From Azospirillum lipoferum 4B (GTDB lineage: Bacteria; Pseudomonadota; Alphaproteobacteria; Azospirillales; Azospirillaceae), in assembly GCF_000283655.1 (NCBI RefSeq), contig NC_016588.1, positions 124,001 through 188,000 of the forward strand: a stretch of 64,000 bases of DNA, read 5' to 3'. Below are positions 42,711-51,330 of the stretch, one piece after another (the stretch's first letter is position 1; every line of letters starts with the position of its first letter). The translations under genes were made by a program, and so were the position numbers. The notes beneath the pieces were generated by a model, which saw only the letters and a list, made by a program, of their open reading frames with translations, did no database searches and was not told where the DNA came from.

Positions 42711-44461
42711 GGTCCATCCGCATTCCCGGTGCAGGCCGGATGCAAATGGGAGGCGGAATGAGCACATAAAGGGAACCATTTCCTGCATGAGCACCCGCTT
42801 CCTTGTCCAAATCGCTGCTTTCCTTGCTGCCGGCCGGGCTTGTCGTTGATCAGGTCACGGTCGACGTCGATCGTGTCGTGGTGGCGGCCCATGTACGTGC
42901 CGCTACGGCCTCCTGCCCGTTGTGTCGCCGACCATCGCGTCGCGTCCATAGTCGTTACAATCGCCACCTAGGCGATCTGCCCTGGCAGGGCCGTATGGGT
43001 GAACTGCGTCTGCAAGTCCGCCGGTTCCGGTGCCCGGCCGCGGACTGCCCGCGCCGTGTCTTCACCGAATGCCTGCCCACGGTCGCGGCGCCGCGGGTCC
43101 GGCGCACCCGCCGGCTTGCCGAGGCGCAGCGCACCATCGCCTTGAGCGCGGGGGGCGATCCCGGCGCCCGGCTGGCCACCCGCCTTGCGATGCCGGTCAG
43201 TGGCGACACGCTGCTGCGCCTGATCCGGGCGGAGCCGATGGTGCCGATTCCGACGCCGCGCGTCATCGGCATCGATGACTGGGCGTGGCGCCGCGGCAAA
43301 CGCTACGGCACCATCGTCGTCGACCTCGAACGCGGCCGCCCGATCGACCTGCTGCCCGACCGCCATGCCGACACCGTCGCCGCGTGGCTGAAGGCGCATC
43401 CCGGCGTCGAGATCGTTGCCCGCGATCGTGCGGGCGCCTATGCCAACGGCATCCGCCGAGGCGTACCGACCGCCGTTCAGGTCGCCGACCGGTGGCACCT
43501 CCTACACAATCTCACCGACGCGCTGCGTGAGGTTCTCACCGGTCATCATCGGGATCTGCGGGCGGCGGCCAATCTGGCCGTCGCTCCCGTCGACGAAACC
43601 GGACAAGAGGTGCACGCGCCGCAGCCCGATAAGAGTGGCAAACCATCGACCCGTCGCGAGCAGAGGAGCGTCGTCATCCAGGCCGCCCGCCAGGCCCGTT
43701 TCGAGGAGGTCGTCGCGCTGGACACTCGCGGCTGGTCGCAAACCCGCATCGCCCAGGCGCTCGGCCTCGACCGCAAGACGGTGCGGGTGTGGCTGCGGTC
43801 CGGGCAGCCACCACCTTGGCGCCAACCGGCCAAGGGCAGCCAACTCGATCCCTTCCGCGACCATCTGCGACGGCGCTGGGACGAAGGCTGCCACAACGCC
43901 GCACGGCTGTGGCGGGAGATCAAGGCCCTCGGCTTCACCGGTCAGCGGACCGCGGTCCGGGAATGGGCACGGCCTCTGCGACAGGTCGTCCCAGGCATAA
44001 CCTCCACAGCCTCGGCCTCATGGCGGGTGCCGTCGCGGCGACGAGCGGCATGGCTGGTGGTCGCCGACGAGACCGAGATCGACGCGACCGAGCAGGCCTT
44101 CGTCACCGCCCTGCTGTCCCGTTCAGCGAAATTGGCCCAGATCGTCGCGTTGGCTCGGGCCTTCCGAACAATGGTCCGCGAACAACGGGCCGGAGAGCTG
44201 GATGGTTGGCTGCTGGCGGCCGACGGCACAGCCTTGGCGGGATTCGCCGGCGGCCTGAAGCGTGATCTGGCGGCGGTGCGCGCGGCCTTGTCGCTGCCGT
44301 GGAGCACCGGGCCGGTGGAGGGCCAGATCAGCAGGCTGAAGACGATCAAGCGCACGATGAACGGCCGCGGTGGCTTCGACTTGCTGCGCCATCGCGTCCT
44401 CGAAGCCGCCTGAACAGTATCGTTCAAGCTGGCCCTCTGCACCGAGAATGCGGATGGGTGC
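42711..44461 (+). mobile_element. Complete ISL3-family insertion sequence
   Basis: About 1750 bases with one transposase gene. End sequences CATCCGCATTCCCGGTGCAG (left) and, on the other strand, CATCCGCATTCTCGGTGCAG (right) differ at one base; ends placed at 42711 and 44461. No 8-bp target duplication is visible, which suggests one flank was changed after insertion. It sits directly beside the decayed ISL3 fragment. Confidence 0.82.
42803..44413 (+). CDS. ISL3-family transposase
   Basis: 536 residues from TTG 42803. N-terminal zinc fingers (CPLCRRPSRRVHSRY and CPAADCPRRVF), a helix-turn-helix, then the DDE core: IGIDDWAWRRGKRYG (first Asp), EIVARDRAGAYA (second Asp) and the Glu in STGPVEGQISRLK. 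A second helix-turn-helix QTRIAQALGLDRKTVRVWL lies mid-protein in the insertion domain. Full length and uninterrupted, so the element may be active. Confidence 0.93.
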   Translation: MSKSLLSLLPAGLVVDQVTVDVDRVVVAAHVRAATASCPLCRRPSRRVHSRYNRHLGDLPWQGRMGELRLQVRRFRCPAADCPRRVFTECLPTVAAPRVRRTRRLAEAQRTIALSAGGDPGARLATRLAMPVSGDTLLRLIRAEPMVPIPTPRVIGIDDWAWRRGKRYGTIVVDLERGRPIDLLPDRHADTVAAWLKAHPGVEIVARDRAGAYANGIRRGVPTAVQVADRWHLLHNLTDALREVLTGHHRDLRAAANLAVAPVDETGQEVHAPQPDKSGKPSTRREQRSVVIQAARQARFEEVVALDTRGWSQTRIAQALGLDRKTVRVWLRSGQPPPWRQPAKGSQLDPFRDHLRRRWDEGCHNAARLWREIKALGFTGQRTAVREWARPLRQVVPGITSTASASWRVPSRRRAAWLVVADETEIDATEQAFVTALLSRSAKLAQIVALARAFRTMVREQRAGELDGWLLAADGTALAGFAGGLKRDLAAVRAALSLPWSTGPVEGQISRLKTIKRTMNGRGGFDLLRHRVLEAA

Positions 44462-44653
44462 GCTCCGGCGCCCCCTCGGGCTTACGCCCCTGTTCTTCAT
44501 CCATCGTTCAGACCTCCGGTTGCGGTTCAATCTACCGCAGTCGGGTGTCTCACCGCACCGTGCCGCACCCCAATATGCGTCGATGGGAGTAGACGGTGAC
44601 CGGACGAGCTTTCATAAATGGATGCCTCTGGGAAGCGCCAGCAGGAGAATGGC

Positions 44654-46012
44654 ATGATAGACGACCAGACGATCACGACGCGGCTTACCCTGATCATCAC
44701 CACCCATGAACGGGAGAAATTCTGCTCACGCCTGCTTCGCTATTATGCGGGTTTGCCGCTGCGCATCCTGGTAGCCGATTCCAGCCGAATGGCGGTCAAT
44801 TATGGCAACGCGCTGAGTCCGCTGGGAAGCTACCTGCATACGCCGGAAATAGATTATGCGACCAAGATGACACGCTGCTTGGAGCAGGTGAAAACTCCAT
44901 ACGTGGTCATTTGCGCCGACGACGACTTCATCACAATGGCAGGATTGGAGGCCGCTGTCCGTCGACTTGATGCCATACCGGAGACGGCTGCGGTCCAAGG
45001 ACGTTGCCTGAGCTTCATCCGGGACCTAGACCGCATCTCCTGCATCCAGTCTTATGCCTATGCCCGCGACTGGACCATTGACGCTCCAACACCGCATGAG
45101 CGCCAAGCCCAGGTGATGAAGCTCTACATGCACGCCTATTATGCCGTTCACCGAACACCGGTCCTGAAAAGGGCGATGGCCGAGGTACAATCTGGATTTG
45201 AACATCCCGAACTTCGGGAGTTCCACATAACGCTTTCCGCTGCTGCGGCAGGCGAGATTCACACCCTGCCTTTGCTGTTTTCAGTACGTCAAGCATTGCC
45301 GCTGTCGAGTGGCGCACAGGCGGGCACGTCTTACGCGAACCTGCTCCAAATGCGCCGAGATGGAGCGGAGCCAGTTGTTTTCAATCGATTCCTGGATTGC
45401 TGGATCCGCAATCTGGTCGGCGATGCAGGTCTGTCCCAGGATGCAGCCCGCGCCGCCGCCCTCTCCGCAGTCGACAGATACGTTGAGGGTTTGCCTGTAC
45501 TCCGGCACCTGTTGTCGGAACCGGAACATCATCATGTGGACATGGATGAACTTCTGGCGGGACAGCATCCGGAAATATCATGGACAGCAGCGGATCTGGA
45601 CTTGCTGCGCCCCATTGCCCAGCTGATTCGCGAGCATCGGGACTGCGACGACGCTATGCCCATCCTGGAGGATCCGGCAACGTTGGCGGGGGCAGAACGG
45701 ATTTTCCTATACGGATCAGGAGAAGCGGGGCTCTGGCTGCTAGATTATTTGAGCCGCCGGAACATCATCGTCTCAGGCTTTCTCGACAGCTGGCAGGAAG
45801 GCATGATCGCTGGGCTTCCCCGTCTGCGCTACGATCATTATCGTGCCCAGAGGCGTCCAGGTGACCTTGTCGTCGTCGCCTCGATGCACTATGGCCCCAT
45901 TCTGGCATCGCTCCAGGGCGTCGTCACAGCCGTCAATGCCTATCCCCTCTATCTTGCGCGCCACTACTTCAAATCGATGGATGAAGGTACGTCGATGCCC
46001 AGTTCCCTATAG
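44654..46012 (+). CDS. TIGR00180-type glycosyltransferase fused to a C-terminal Rossmann-like domain
   Basis: 452 residues; ATG 44654 has AGGAGA eight bases upstream. The N-terminal GT-A domain shows LTLIITTHEREKFCSRLLRY, YVVICADDDFITMAGLEAAV (DDD metal site) and TAAVQGRCLSF, fitting TIGR00180 family transferases. From about residue 350 a second domain reads IFLYGSGEAGLWLLDYLSRR, GFLDSWQEGMIAG and DLVVVASMHYGPIL, equivalent to the C-terminal domain of the PhyH fusion at 38997-40292. The 3' end overlaps the convergent TPR gene by 49 bases. Probably adds a sugar to the local glycan. Confidence 0.8.
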   Translation: MIDDQTITTRLTLIITTHEREKFCSRLLRYYAGLPLRILVADSSRMAVNYGNALSPLGSYLHTPEIDYATKMTRCLEQVKTPYVVICADDDFITMAGLEAAVRRLDAIPETAAVQGRCLSFIRDLDRISCIQSYAYARDWTIDAPTPHERQAQVMKLYMHAYYAVHRTPVLKRAMAEVQSGFEHPELREFHITLSAAAAGEIHTLPLLFSVRQALPLSSGAQAGTSYANLLQMRRDGAEPVVFNRFLDCWIRNLVGDAGLSQDAARAAALSAVDRYVEGLPVLRHLLSEPEHHHVDMDELLAGQHPEISWTAADLDLLRPIAQLIREHRDCDDAMPILEDPATLAGAERIFLYGSGEAGLWLLDYLSRRNIIVSGFLDSWQEGMIAGLPRLRYDHYRAQRRPGDLVVVASMHYGPILASLQGVVTAVNAYPLYLARHYFKSMDEGTSMPSSL

Positions 46013-47166
46013 GCATCCGTCAGTTCCTCACGGGCAAACGGGTGGATTGCGACCTGAAGCCGCACCCATTCCGGCTGCTCCAAGCTACGGCGCAATGCAT
46101 TTTGCGAATCGGCAGTCTTGCCCAGACGAGACGACAGCACTGCCCGCTGCATGAATGCAAAACTATCGGCCTTGATGCCGATGGCCGTCTCCAGTGAGGC
46201 ATCGGCGCGTTCCATCTGCCCCTGTGCCATTTGCCCCAACGCCATATAAACATGGCTAGATGCAGAATTTGGCCACAACTCGAGAGCTTTAGAATAGCAG
46301 GTTGTTGCTTCGCCGATCCAGCCCGCCCGATGAAAGGCCAATCCGAGCGCGCCCATCGTCACGCCATTCGCGTCCAGAGAGCATGCCTGACGCAGCACCG
46401 CGATGGCATCGTCCACACGATCCACTGCCAGATGACAGAAGCCCAGATAAAGAAATGCATCCGCCAGCCCGGAGTCGTGGCGTATGGCCGCCATGAACGC
46501 CTCGTAAGCTTCGGAAATGTCAAGGCGACCCAGTGCAATCAAACCAAGCTGCATGTCCGGACGGCCGGAACTCGGATCCAAATTACGGGACAAACGAAAA
46601 AGACTGGCGGCAAGATCAGTGTGGCCAATACCGAGATTTTTCTCGGCAATCTCTTGGAACTCCCCTGCCCAATATATCTTTCTCTCTTCATCTAGGATCG
46701 GCTGATCCGTCAGTGTCAACAACTCCTCTTGAGAAACAGAGTTTTCCCCTTTGTCAAGAAGAGCGCACAACAGCCCGTAACGGGCTTCCATGAAGCCCGA
46801 CTGCCGGGCTAGAGCGGATCGATAGGAACTTATAGCCAGATCCAGGCGGCCTTCCAAGGCTCCGTCCTGCCGGGCCAGATCACCAACCCGGGTCCAACCC
46901 GTCACTTCATAATGTGGGAATCCTGCCTCTGCATCGGCGTGCAGAGCAGCCGCTCGCTCCGTCTGCCCGACCCGCTCCAGCATGTCGCGCAGACGGACGA
47001 CAGCCTCGGCCCGCATTGGAGCGATGGACAAACCACGCTCCAGAGCGGCGATGGCAGCGCTTAAGTCCCCATTGCGCTCCAGAGCATCGGCCATAGCGTA
47101 GTGGTAGCGGAAGAGCGTATCCTGCCGAATGTTTCGGCGCCAAATCTCGATGTCAGCTTCGTTCAT
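45964..47166 (-). CDS. Tetratricopeptide-repeat protein
   Basis: 400 residues of helix-turn-helix repeats; clear TPR units include AMADALERNGDLSAAIAALE, GLAFHRAGWIGEATTCYSKA and MALGQMAQGQMERADASLET. No enzymatic domain and no signal peptide are seen. TPR proteins of this kind often accompany glycosyltransferases and scaffold them or flagellin. Its end overlaps the convergent glycosyltransferase by 49 bases. The upstream gap 47167-47453 contains no gene and must carry its promoter. Confidence 0.85.
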   Translation of the reverse strand: MNEADIEIWRRNIRQDTLFRYHYAMADALERNGDLSAAIAALERGLSIAPMRAEAVVRLRDMLERVGQTERAAALHADAEAGFPHYEVTGWTRVGDLARQDGALEGRLDLAISSYRSALARQSGFMEARYGLLCALLDKGENSVSQEELLTLTDQPILDEERKIYWAGEFQEIAEKNLGIGHTDLAASLFRLSRNLDPSSGRPDMQLGLIALGRLDISEAYEAFMAAIRHDSGLADAFLYLGFCHLAVDRVDDAIAVLRQACSLDANGVTMGALGLAFHRAGWIGEATTCYSKALELWPNSASSHVYMALGQMAQGQMERADASLETAIGIKADSFAFMQRAVLSSRLGKTADSQNALRRSLEQPEWVRLQVAIHPFAREELTDAYRELGIDVPSSIDLK

Positions 47167-47453
47167 CGCTCTCTCGCCATGCTACCGGAACCCTGCTTTT
47201 TCAAATATCTAAGATTGTCGAGAAAGTGCATTCCGTTCCCCGAGAGAGGCTCCACCGGCCGCAGCGTATCTTCGTCAATCCCACAGACCTATCGATCGCG
47301 CAGAATTCAACAGGGCCAAGGTAAACAGCTCAACGGATAATGCGCAAGGGATCGCTCTGGTACAGTGATTGCGCCAAACCGCACAGGCGATTTCCGGTGG
47401 AACCGCGAGGTCCCCCATCAACGCCGCACTGAACCCGCCATACCCTGGGGGCA

Positions 47454-48977
47454 TCAGAACGCCTTCAGCTTCTTCCAGGCGAAGACCACCATGCGGGCCA
47501 AAAGCCAGCCATGGGTGAATCGGGAGATCTGGGTCTCGCCATAGCTGCGGTCGGCGTAGCGCACCGGCACCTCGACGATCTTCAGGTTCTGCTTGGCGGC
47601 GCCGAAGATCAGGTCGAAGTCGCCGAAGGGGTCGAAGTCGCCGAAATAATGCCGGTTGGCGACGATGGTCTCGTAATCCTTGCGCCACAGCACCTTGGTG
47701 CCGCACAGCGTGTCGGTGAATCGCTGGTTCAGCAGGAAGGAGAAGATGCGCGCGAAGGCCCGGTTGGCCAGGAAATTCAGGAAGCGCATCGCCTCCGGCG
47801 CCATCGGGTAGACGAGCCGGGTGCCGTTCACGAACTCGCCGCGCCCCGACACCATGGCCTGATAGAATTTCCCCATGGTTTCCGGCGGCACCGTCAGGTC
47901 GGCGTCCAGGATGATCAGGATGTCGCCGCGCGCCACGGCGAAGCCGGCGCGCACCGCGTCGCCCTTGCCCTTGCCTGGCTGCTTCATCACCTTGATGTCC
48001 CAGTCGGGATAGGCGTCGCGGACGCGCAGGCATTCCTCGAAGGTGTTGTCCTGGCTGTTGCCCTCGACATAGATCACCTCGATGTCGGGGGCGAAGCGGG
48101 GCAGGCGGCGGATGGCGTTCTCGATGTTGCCGCGCTCGTTGCGGCAGGGGATCAGCACGGTGACCGAGGCCGGCTTGCCGTCCACCGTCACCGCCTCGAC
48201 GGTGGGCTGTGGCCGGGCGACGACATAGTTGCGCACGCACAGCCGGCGGATGCCCGGCAACGGGGCGATGTAGCGGTTGACCAGCGTGCCCAGCCCGAAC
48301 AGCCGCTTCGGGATCAGCTGGCGCCATTCGCGGCGCACCGGCTCCCAGCCGGCCAGATCCAGCAGGTTGACGATGTCGCTGGTCGACAGCCAGTTCTGCT
48401 GGCCCTGCGGCATGCGCATCCCCAGCTTTTCCGCCGCCCACAGGATCGGCTCCCAGACGCGGGAGTGATAGCTGACGACGATGCGGGTCTTCGGGGTGGC
48501 GACCCGGCGCAACAGGCGCAGCGTCTCCTCGATGTCGTCGAGGAAGCCGATGGTGCCCGACAGCAGGATGTGGCTGAACGGACCTTCCACGGCGGCGATG
48601 GTCGCCGGATTCTCGGCGTCGGCGGCGATCAGCTCCAGCTCCGGGTGGCGCGCCTTCGCCACCGCGATGGTCGCCGGGCTGAGGTCGATGCCGACGCCGC
48701 GCGACGGCTTCAGCGCCGCCAGCGTGTCGCCGACGCCGCAGCCGATCTCCAGCACCGCCGCCCCTTCCGGGATCAGGAAGCGCAGATAGGCGCGGTCGGC
48801 CTCATGGAAGGCGCGGTTGCGCTCGGCCCAGCGGTCGCGCAGGGGGGCCATGGCATCGAACAGCCCACGGATGCGCTCCTGCCGTGGGGAGAGGGTGCGG
48901 GGCGCGGCAGCGGATTCCAGGGCGGCGGATTCCGGGGAGGCGGTCCGGTCGAGCGTCGGCAGGGGCTGGTCGGTCAT
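47454..48977 (-). CDS. Methyltransferase-glycosyltransferase (GT2/DPM1-like) fusion
   Basis: 507 residues from ATG 48977 (MTDQPLPTLDRT). The N-terminal class I methyltransferase domain shows GAAVLEIGCGVGDTLAAL, GVGIDLSPATIAVA and HILLSGTIGFLDD. The GT2 domain starts at about residue 270 with VTVLIPCRNERGNIENAIRR, YVEGNSQDNT, GKGKGDAVRAGF and ILDADLTVPPE (DxD), as in dolichol-phosphate mannosyl transferases. The ATGA overlap with the membrane protein gene upstream couples translation. The pair resembles polyprenyl-phosphate sugar synthase plus flippase-type modules; the methylated substrate is unknown. Confidence 0.85.
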   Translation of the reverse strand: MTDQPLPTLDRTASPESAALESAAAPRTLSPRQERIRGLFDAMAPLRDRWAERNRAFHEADRAYLRFLIPEGAAVLEIGCGVGDTLAALKPSRGVGIDLSPATIAVAKARHPELELIAADAENPATIAAVEGPFSHILLSGTIGFLDDIEETLRLLRRVATPKTRIVVSYHSRVWEPILWAAEKLGMRMPQGQQNWLSTSDIVNLLDLAGWEPVRREWRQLIPKRLFGLGTLVNRYIAPLPGIRRLCVRNYVVARPQPTVEAVTVDGKPASVTVLIPCRNERGNIENAIRRLPRFAPDIEVIYVEGNSQDNTFEECLRVRDAYPDWDIKVMKQPGKGKGDAVRAGFAVARGDILIILDADLTVPPETMGKFYQAMVSGRGEFVNGTRLVYPMAPEAMRFLNFLANRAFARIFSFLLNQRFTDTLCGTKVLWRKDYETIVANRHYFGDFDPFGDFDLIFGAAKQNLKIVEVPVRYADRSYGETQISRFTHGWLLARMVVFAWKKLKAF

Positions 48978-50092
48978 CGGGAGGAATCCGTGGAAAGGGC
49001 AGCGGGCGCGGCGATACCCGGCTGGGCAGGGCCGGGTTCGACAGGATCGGGCTGCGAGGCGGTCTCGTTGCGCAGCAGCAGCCAGAACAGGCCGCCGGGC
49101 AGCGACAGGACGGCGATCGACAGCCCGATCAGCAGCGAGACCAGAAGCGCCGCGTCGGCGTCGAAGCCGAGCAGCGCGAAACCGGCGACCATCGCCCCCT
49201 CGCGCACGCCCCAGCCGCCGAGCGAGACGGGCAATGCTGCGGCGACAATGGCGGCCGGCACGATGGCCAGCCCATCCAGCCAGCCGAGCGGCAGGCCGAC
49301 CGAGCGGGCGAACAGGATGGTGGCGGCGATGGTGGCGAGATGGACGCCGACGCTGTGACCCAGCGCTGCCCAGGCGGCGGGGTTGCCGGCCATGGCGCGC
49401 AGCTGCGCCACCGCCCCCCAGGCGGTCCGCACCGGCGCCCCGTCGCGCAGCCGCTTCGGAATCGGCAGCCGGTCGCGCGGGAGGCGGCCGGCCAGCAACA
49501 GCAGCCCCATGGCCACGGCCAGGACCAGCGCACCGGCCAGCACGGTGCCGGCGACGGCGGGCGGCGCCACCGCGGCCAGATGCGGCAGCCCGACCAGCCC
49601 GATCAGCACCACGCCCAGGAGCGCCATCAGACGGTCGACCAGCAGGGCCAGCATCACCGGGCCGGCCGGATGGCCGAGCCGCCAGGTGAACCAGCCGCGC
49701 AGCAGGTCGGCCCCGACCGATCCCGGCAGGATCTGCCCCAGGAAGCCGCTGGCCATCTGCAGGCGGAAGGCGGTCCAGCGGGTCAGCTTGAATCCGGCGG
49801 CCCGTCCGACCGCCCGCCACCGCTGCGAGGCGAAGGGCAGCGTCAGCGCCTTTACGGCGAAGCCGGCGGCGAACAGCAGCGGGTCGGCGCCCGACAGGCG
49901 CGCGAGGATGCCCGGCCAGTCGGCTCCGGCGGCGAGCGCGCCCAGGACCACGACCGTCACCGCCAGCTTGACCAGCAGCGGCCACCGCCGGCCGGCCGGC
50001 TTGCCTGAACCTTCTCCCAATGGGCCTTCGCCCAACGGGCCGGGCCCGGTCCGCTGGGCGAAGGGGGTGTCGAGAAGAGCCTGAGCCATCAT
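48974..50092 (-). CDS. LPG synthase/flippase-like integral membrane protein (UPF0104 family)
   Basis: 372 residues, about eight hydrophobic segments (for example LLVKLAVTVVVLGALAAGA, LLVDRLMALLGVVLIGLVG, VLAGALVLAVAMGLLLLAG, LLVSLLIGLSIAVLSLPGG). Family landmarks are the FASQRWRAVGRAAG region, LPGSVGADLLRGWFTWR (with the conserved G-x-DxxR) and PVSLGGWGVREGAMVAG. Such proteins act in isoprenoid-linked glycan or lipid modification. The N-terminus carries a duplicated GPLGEG peptide encoded by a short DNA repeat. The last four bases overlap the start of the methyltransferase-glycosyltransferase gene. Confidence 0.83.
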   Translation of the reverse strand: MMAQALLDTPFAQRTGPGPLGEGPLGEGSGKPAGRRWPLLVKLAVTVVVLGALAAGADWPGILARLSGADPLLFAAGFAVKALTLPFASQRWRAVGRAAGFKLTRWTAFRLQMASGFLGQILPGSVGADLLRGWFTWRLGHPAGPVMLALLVDRLMALLGVVLIGLVGLPHLAAVAPPAVAGTVLAGALVLAVAMGLLLLAGRLPRDRLPIPKRLRDGAPVRTAWGAVAQLRAMAGNPAAWAALGHSVGVHLATIAATILFARSVGLPLGWLDGLAIVPAAIVAAALPVSLGGWGVREGAMVAGFALLGFDADAALLVSLLIGLSIAVLSLPGGLFWLLLRNETASQPDPVEPGPAQPGIAAPAALSTDSSR

Positions 50093-50226
50093 CCCCGCAT
50101 GGAAATCCGGGTGCCGCGGGACAGCGGCGCCGAACGGGCCGTTTTAACGGCTCACGCCCGGCTTGTCACCCAACCAACGGCAGAGGGCAGGCGGGAGAGG
50201 AGAAATGACGCAAGGCAACCGGTGCC

Positions 50227-51195
50227 TCAGCCGGCGGCGCGCCCGGCGGCACCTTCCTTGAGGATGGACATGACCGTATCGACCAGCTTGCCGGCATTCT
50301 CCTGGACATAGCCCGGCTCGCTTCGCGACTGGATCATCAGCCAGGGCTGGGCGTTCGTCCCCTGCTCGGGATCGAAGAAGCCGAGCCGGGCCTTGGATTG
50401 CTGGAATTCCGGATGGTGCTGGCTGTCCAGCCGCATCGCGGCGCCGAACGCGCCATTGTCCACCGCCGCCTGGGACGCAGCGGCATCGGGCCCCTTCAAC
50501 ATGTCGACCAGACCGGCCTTGACCTCGTCGGCCGACATGGCGCCCAGCTTCTCGAAAGCCCGGTTGTCCAGCCAGATCTCCACCTGCTTGTCGTCGGTTC
50601 CCTGGGATCCCGGAAGGAACAGCGTGATCAGGGATGTCGTGTCCCAGCCCTCCGGCGGTGGCGACGCCTCGGACCGGTGTTCGGCCTCCCACTCCTTCAC
50701 CTCCTGGGATTTTTCCGGCATGGCGCCGCCTCTCGACGCCGCCTGCCGCTCGACCACCTTGCCGATCTCGCCGCTCAACGAGACATTGCCGGCGTTTTCG
50801 CCCTCCGCCTCGAAACCGAACTGGCTGCGCAGGGATTTCATGGCGTCTCGCACGAAGTCCATGCGCGCCGAGTGATACTCCATGACCTTTTCGACGCGCG
50901 CACTCATCGCCCGGAAATCCGCGAAGCTGACATCGCCTGCGATCTTCAGCTGCACCGGCGGCTTGGCCGGAGTGTCGGCGACCCCGTTCATCTTCGAAAC
51001 CGCCTGTGACGACAGCGACACCGTATCGCTCACCGGCTTCTTCCCTGCCGGGGCCGGCAACGCGGTCGAGGGGGCCGCGGCGGGAGATGCTGCGGAAGGA
51101 GTGGCGGAGGGAAGCTGGGAAGCCGGTGCGGCTTTCAGCTTCGCCAGCAACGAGAGCGCCGACATGGCGCCCTCCTGCGCAACCTTCGTGACCAT
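50227..51195 (-). CDS. Protein of unknown function with an Ala/Pro-rich N-terminus
   Basis: 322 residues from ATG 51195, preceded by GGGAGGGGGAG. A low-complexity Ala/Ser/Pro stretch (about residues 20-60) is followed by KKPVSDTVSLSSQAVSKMNG, a phrase seen near the N-terminus of many flagellar-associated and motility proteins, and then an alpha/beta part with QVEIWLDNRAFEKLGAMSAD and AMRLDSQHHPEF. No signal peptide and no recognised domain in the body. It is isolated: 134 bases downstream to the membrane protein and 135 upstream to the beta-helix protein. Function unknown. Confidence 0.72.
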   Translation of the reverse strand: MVTKVAQEGAMSALSLLAKLKAAPASQLPSATPSAASPAAAPSTALPAPAGKKPVSDTVSLSSQAVSKMNGVADTPAKPPVQLKIAGDVSFADFRAMSARVEKVMEYHSARMDFVRDAMKSLRSQFGFEAEGENAGNVSLSGEIGKVVERQAASRGGAMPEKSQEVKEWEAEHRSEASPPPEGWDTTSLITLFLPGSQGTDDKQVEIWLDNRAFEKLGAMSADEVKAGLVDMLKGPDAAASQAAVDNGAFGAAMRLDSQHHPEFQQSKARLGFFDPEQGTNAQPWLMIQSRSEPGYVQENAGKLVDTVMSILKEGAAGRAAG

Positions 51196-51330
51196 GCTCC
51201 CCCTCCCGACAGGATATGTCTGAAGAAGGATAATTCCGTTATCGACTAATGATCCATTAATTTGCACAACCTGGGATAAGGAAGAGCTCCGGCCGGAGCC
51301 GGAGCATCCTCACCTGGGATCGGGCCATGC

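Noticed and set aside
48978-49985. Upstream 336-codon extension of the methyltransferase-glycosyltransferase gene to 49985
   Set aside because: It is an Arg/Gly/Ala-rich antisense-type frame over the membrane protein gene; the real start is ATG 48977 with the ATGA coupling.
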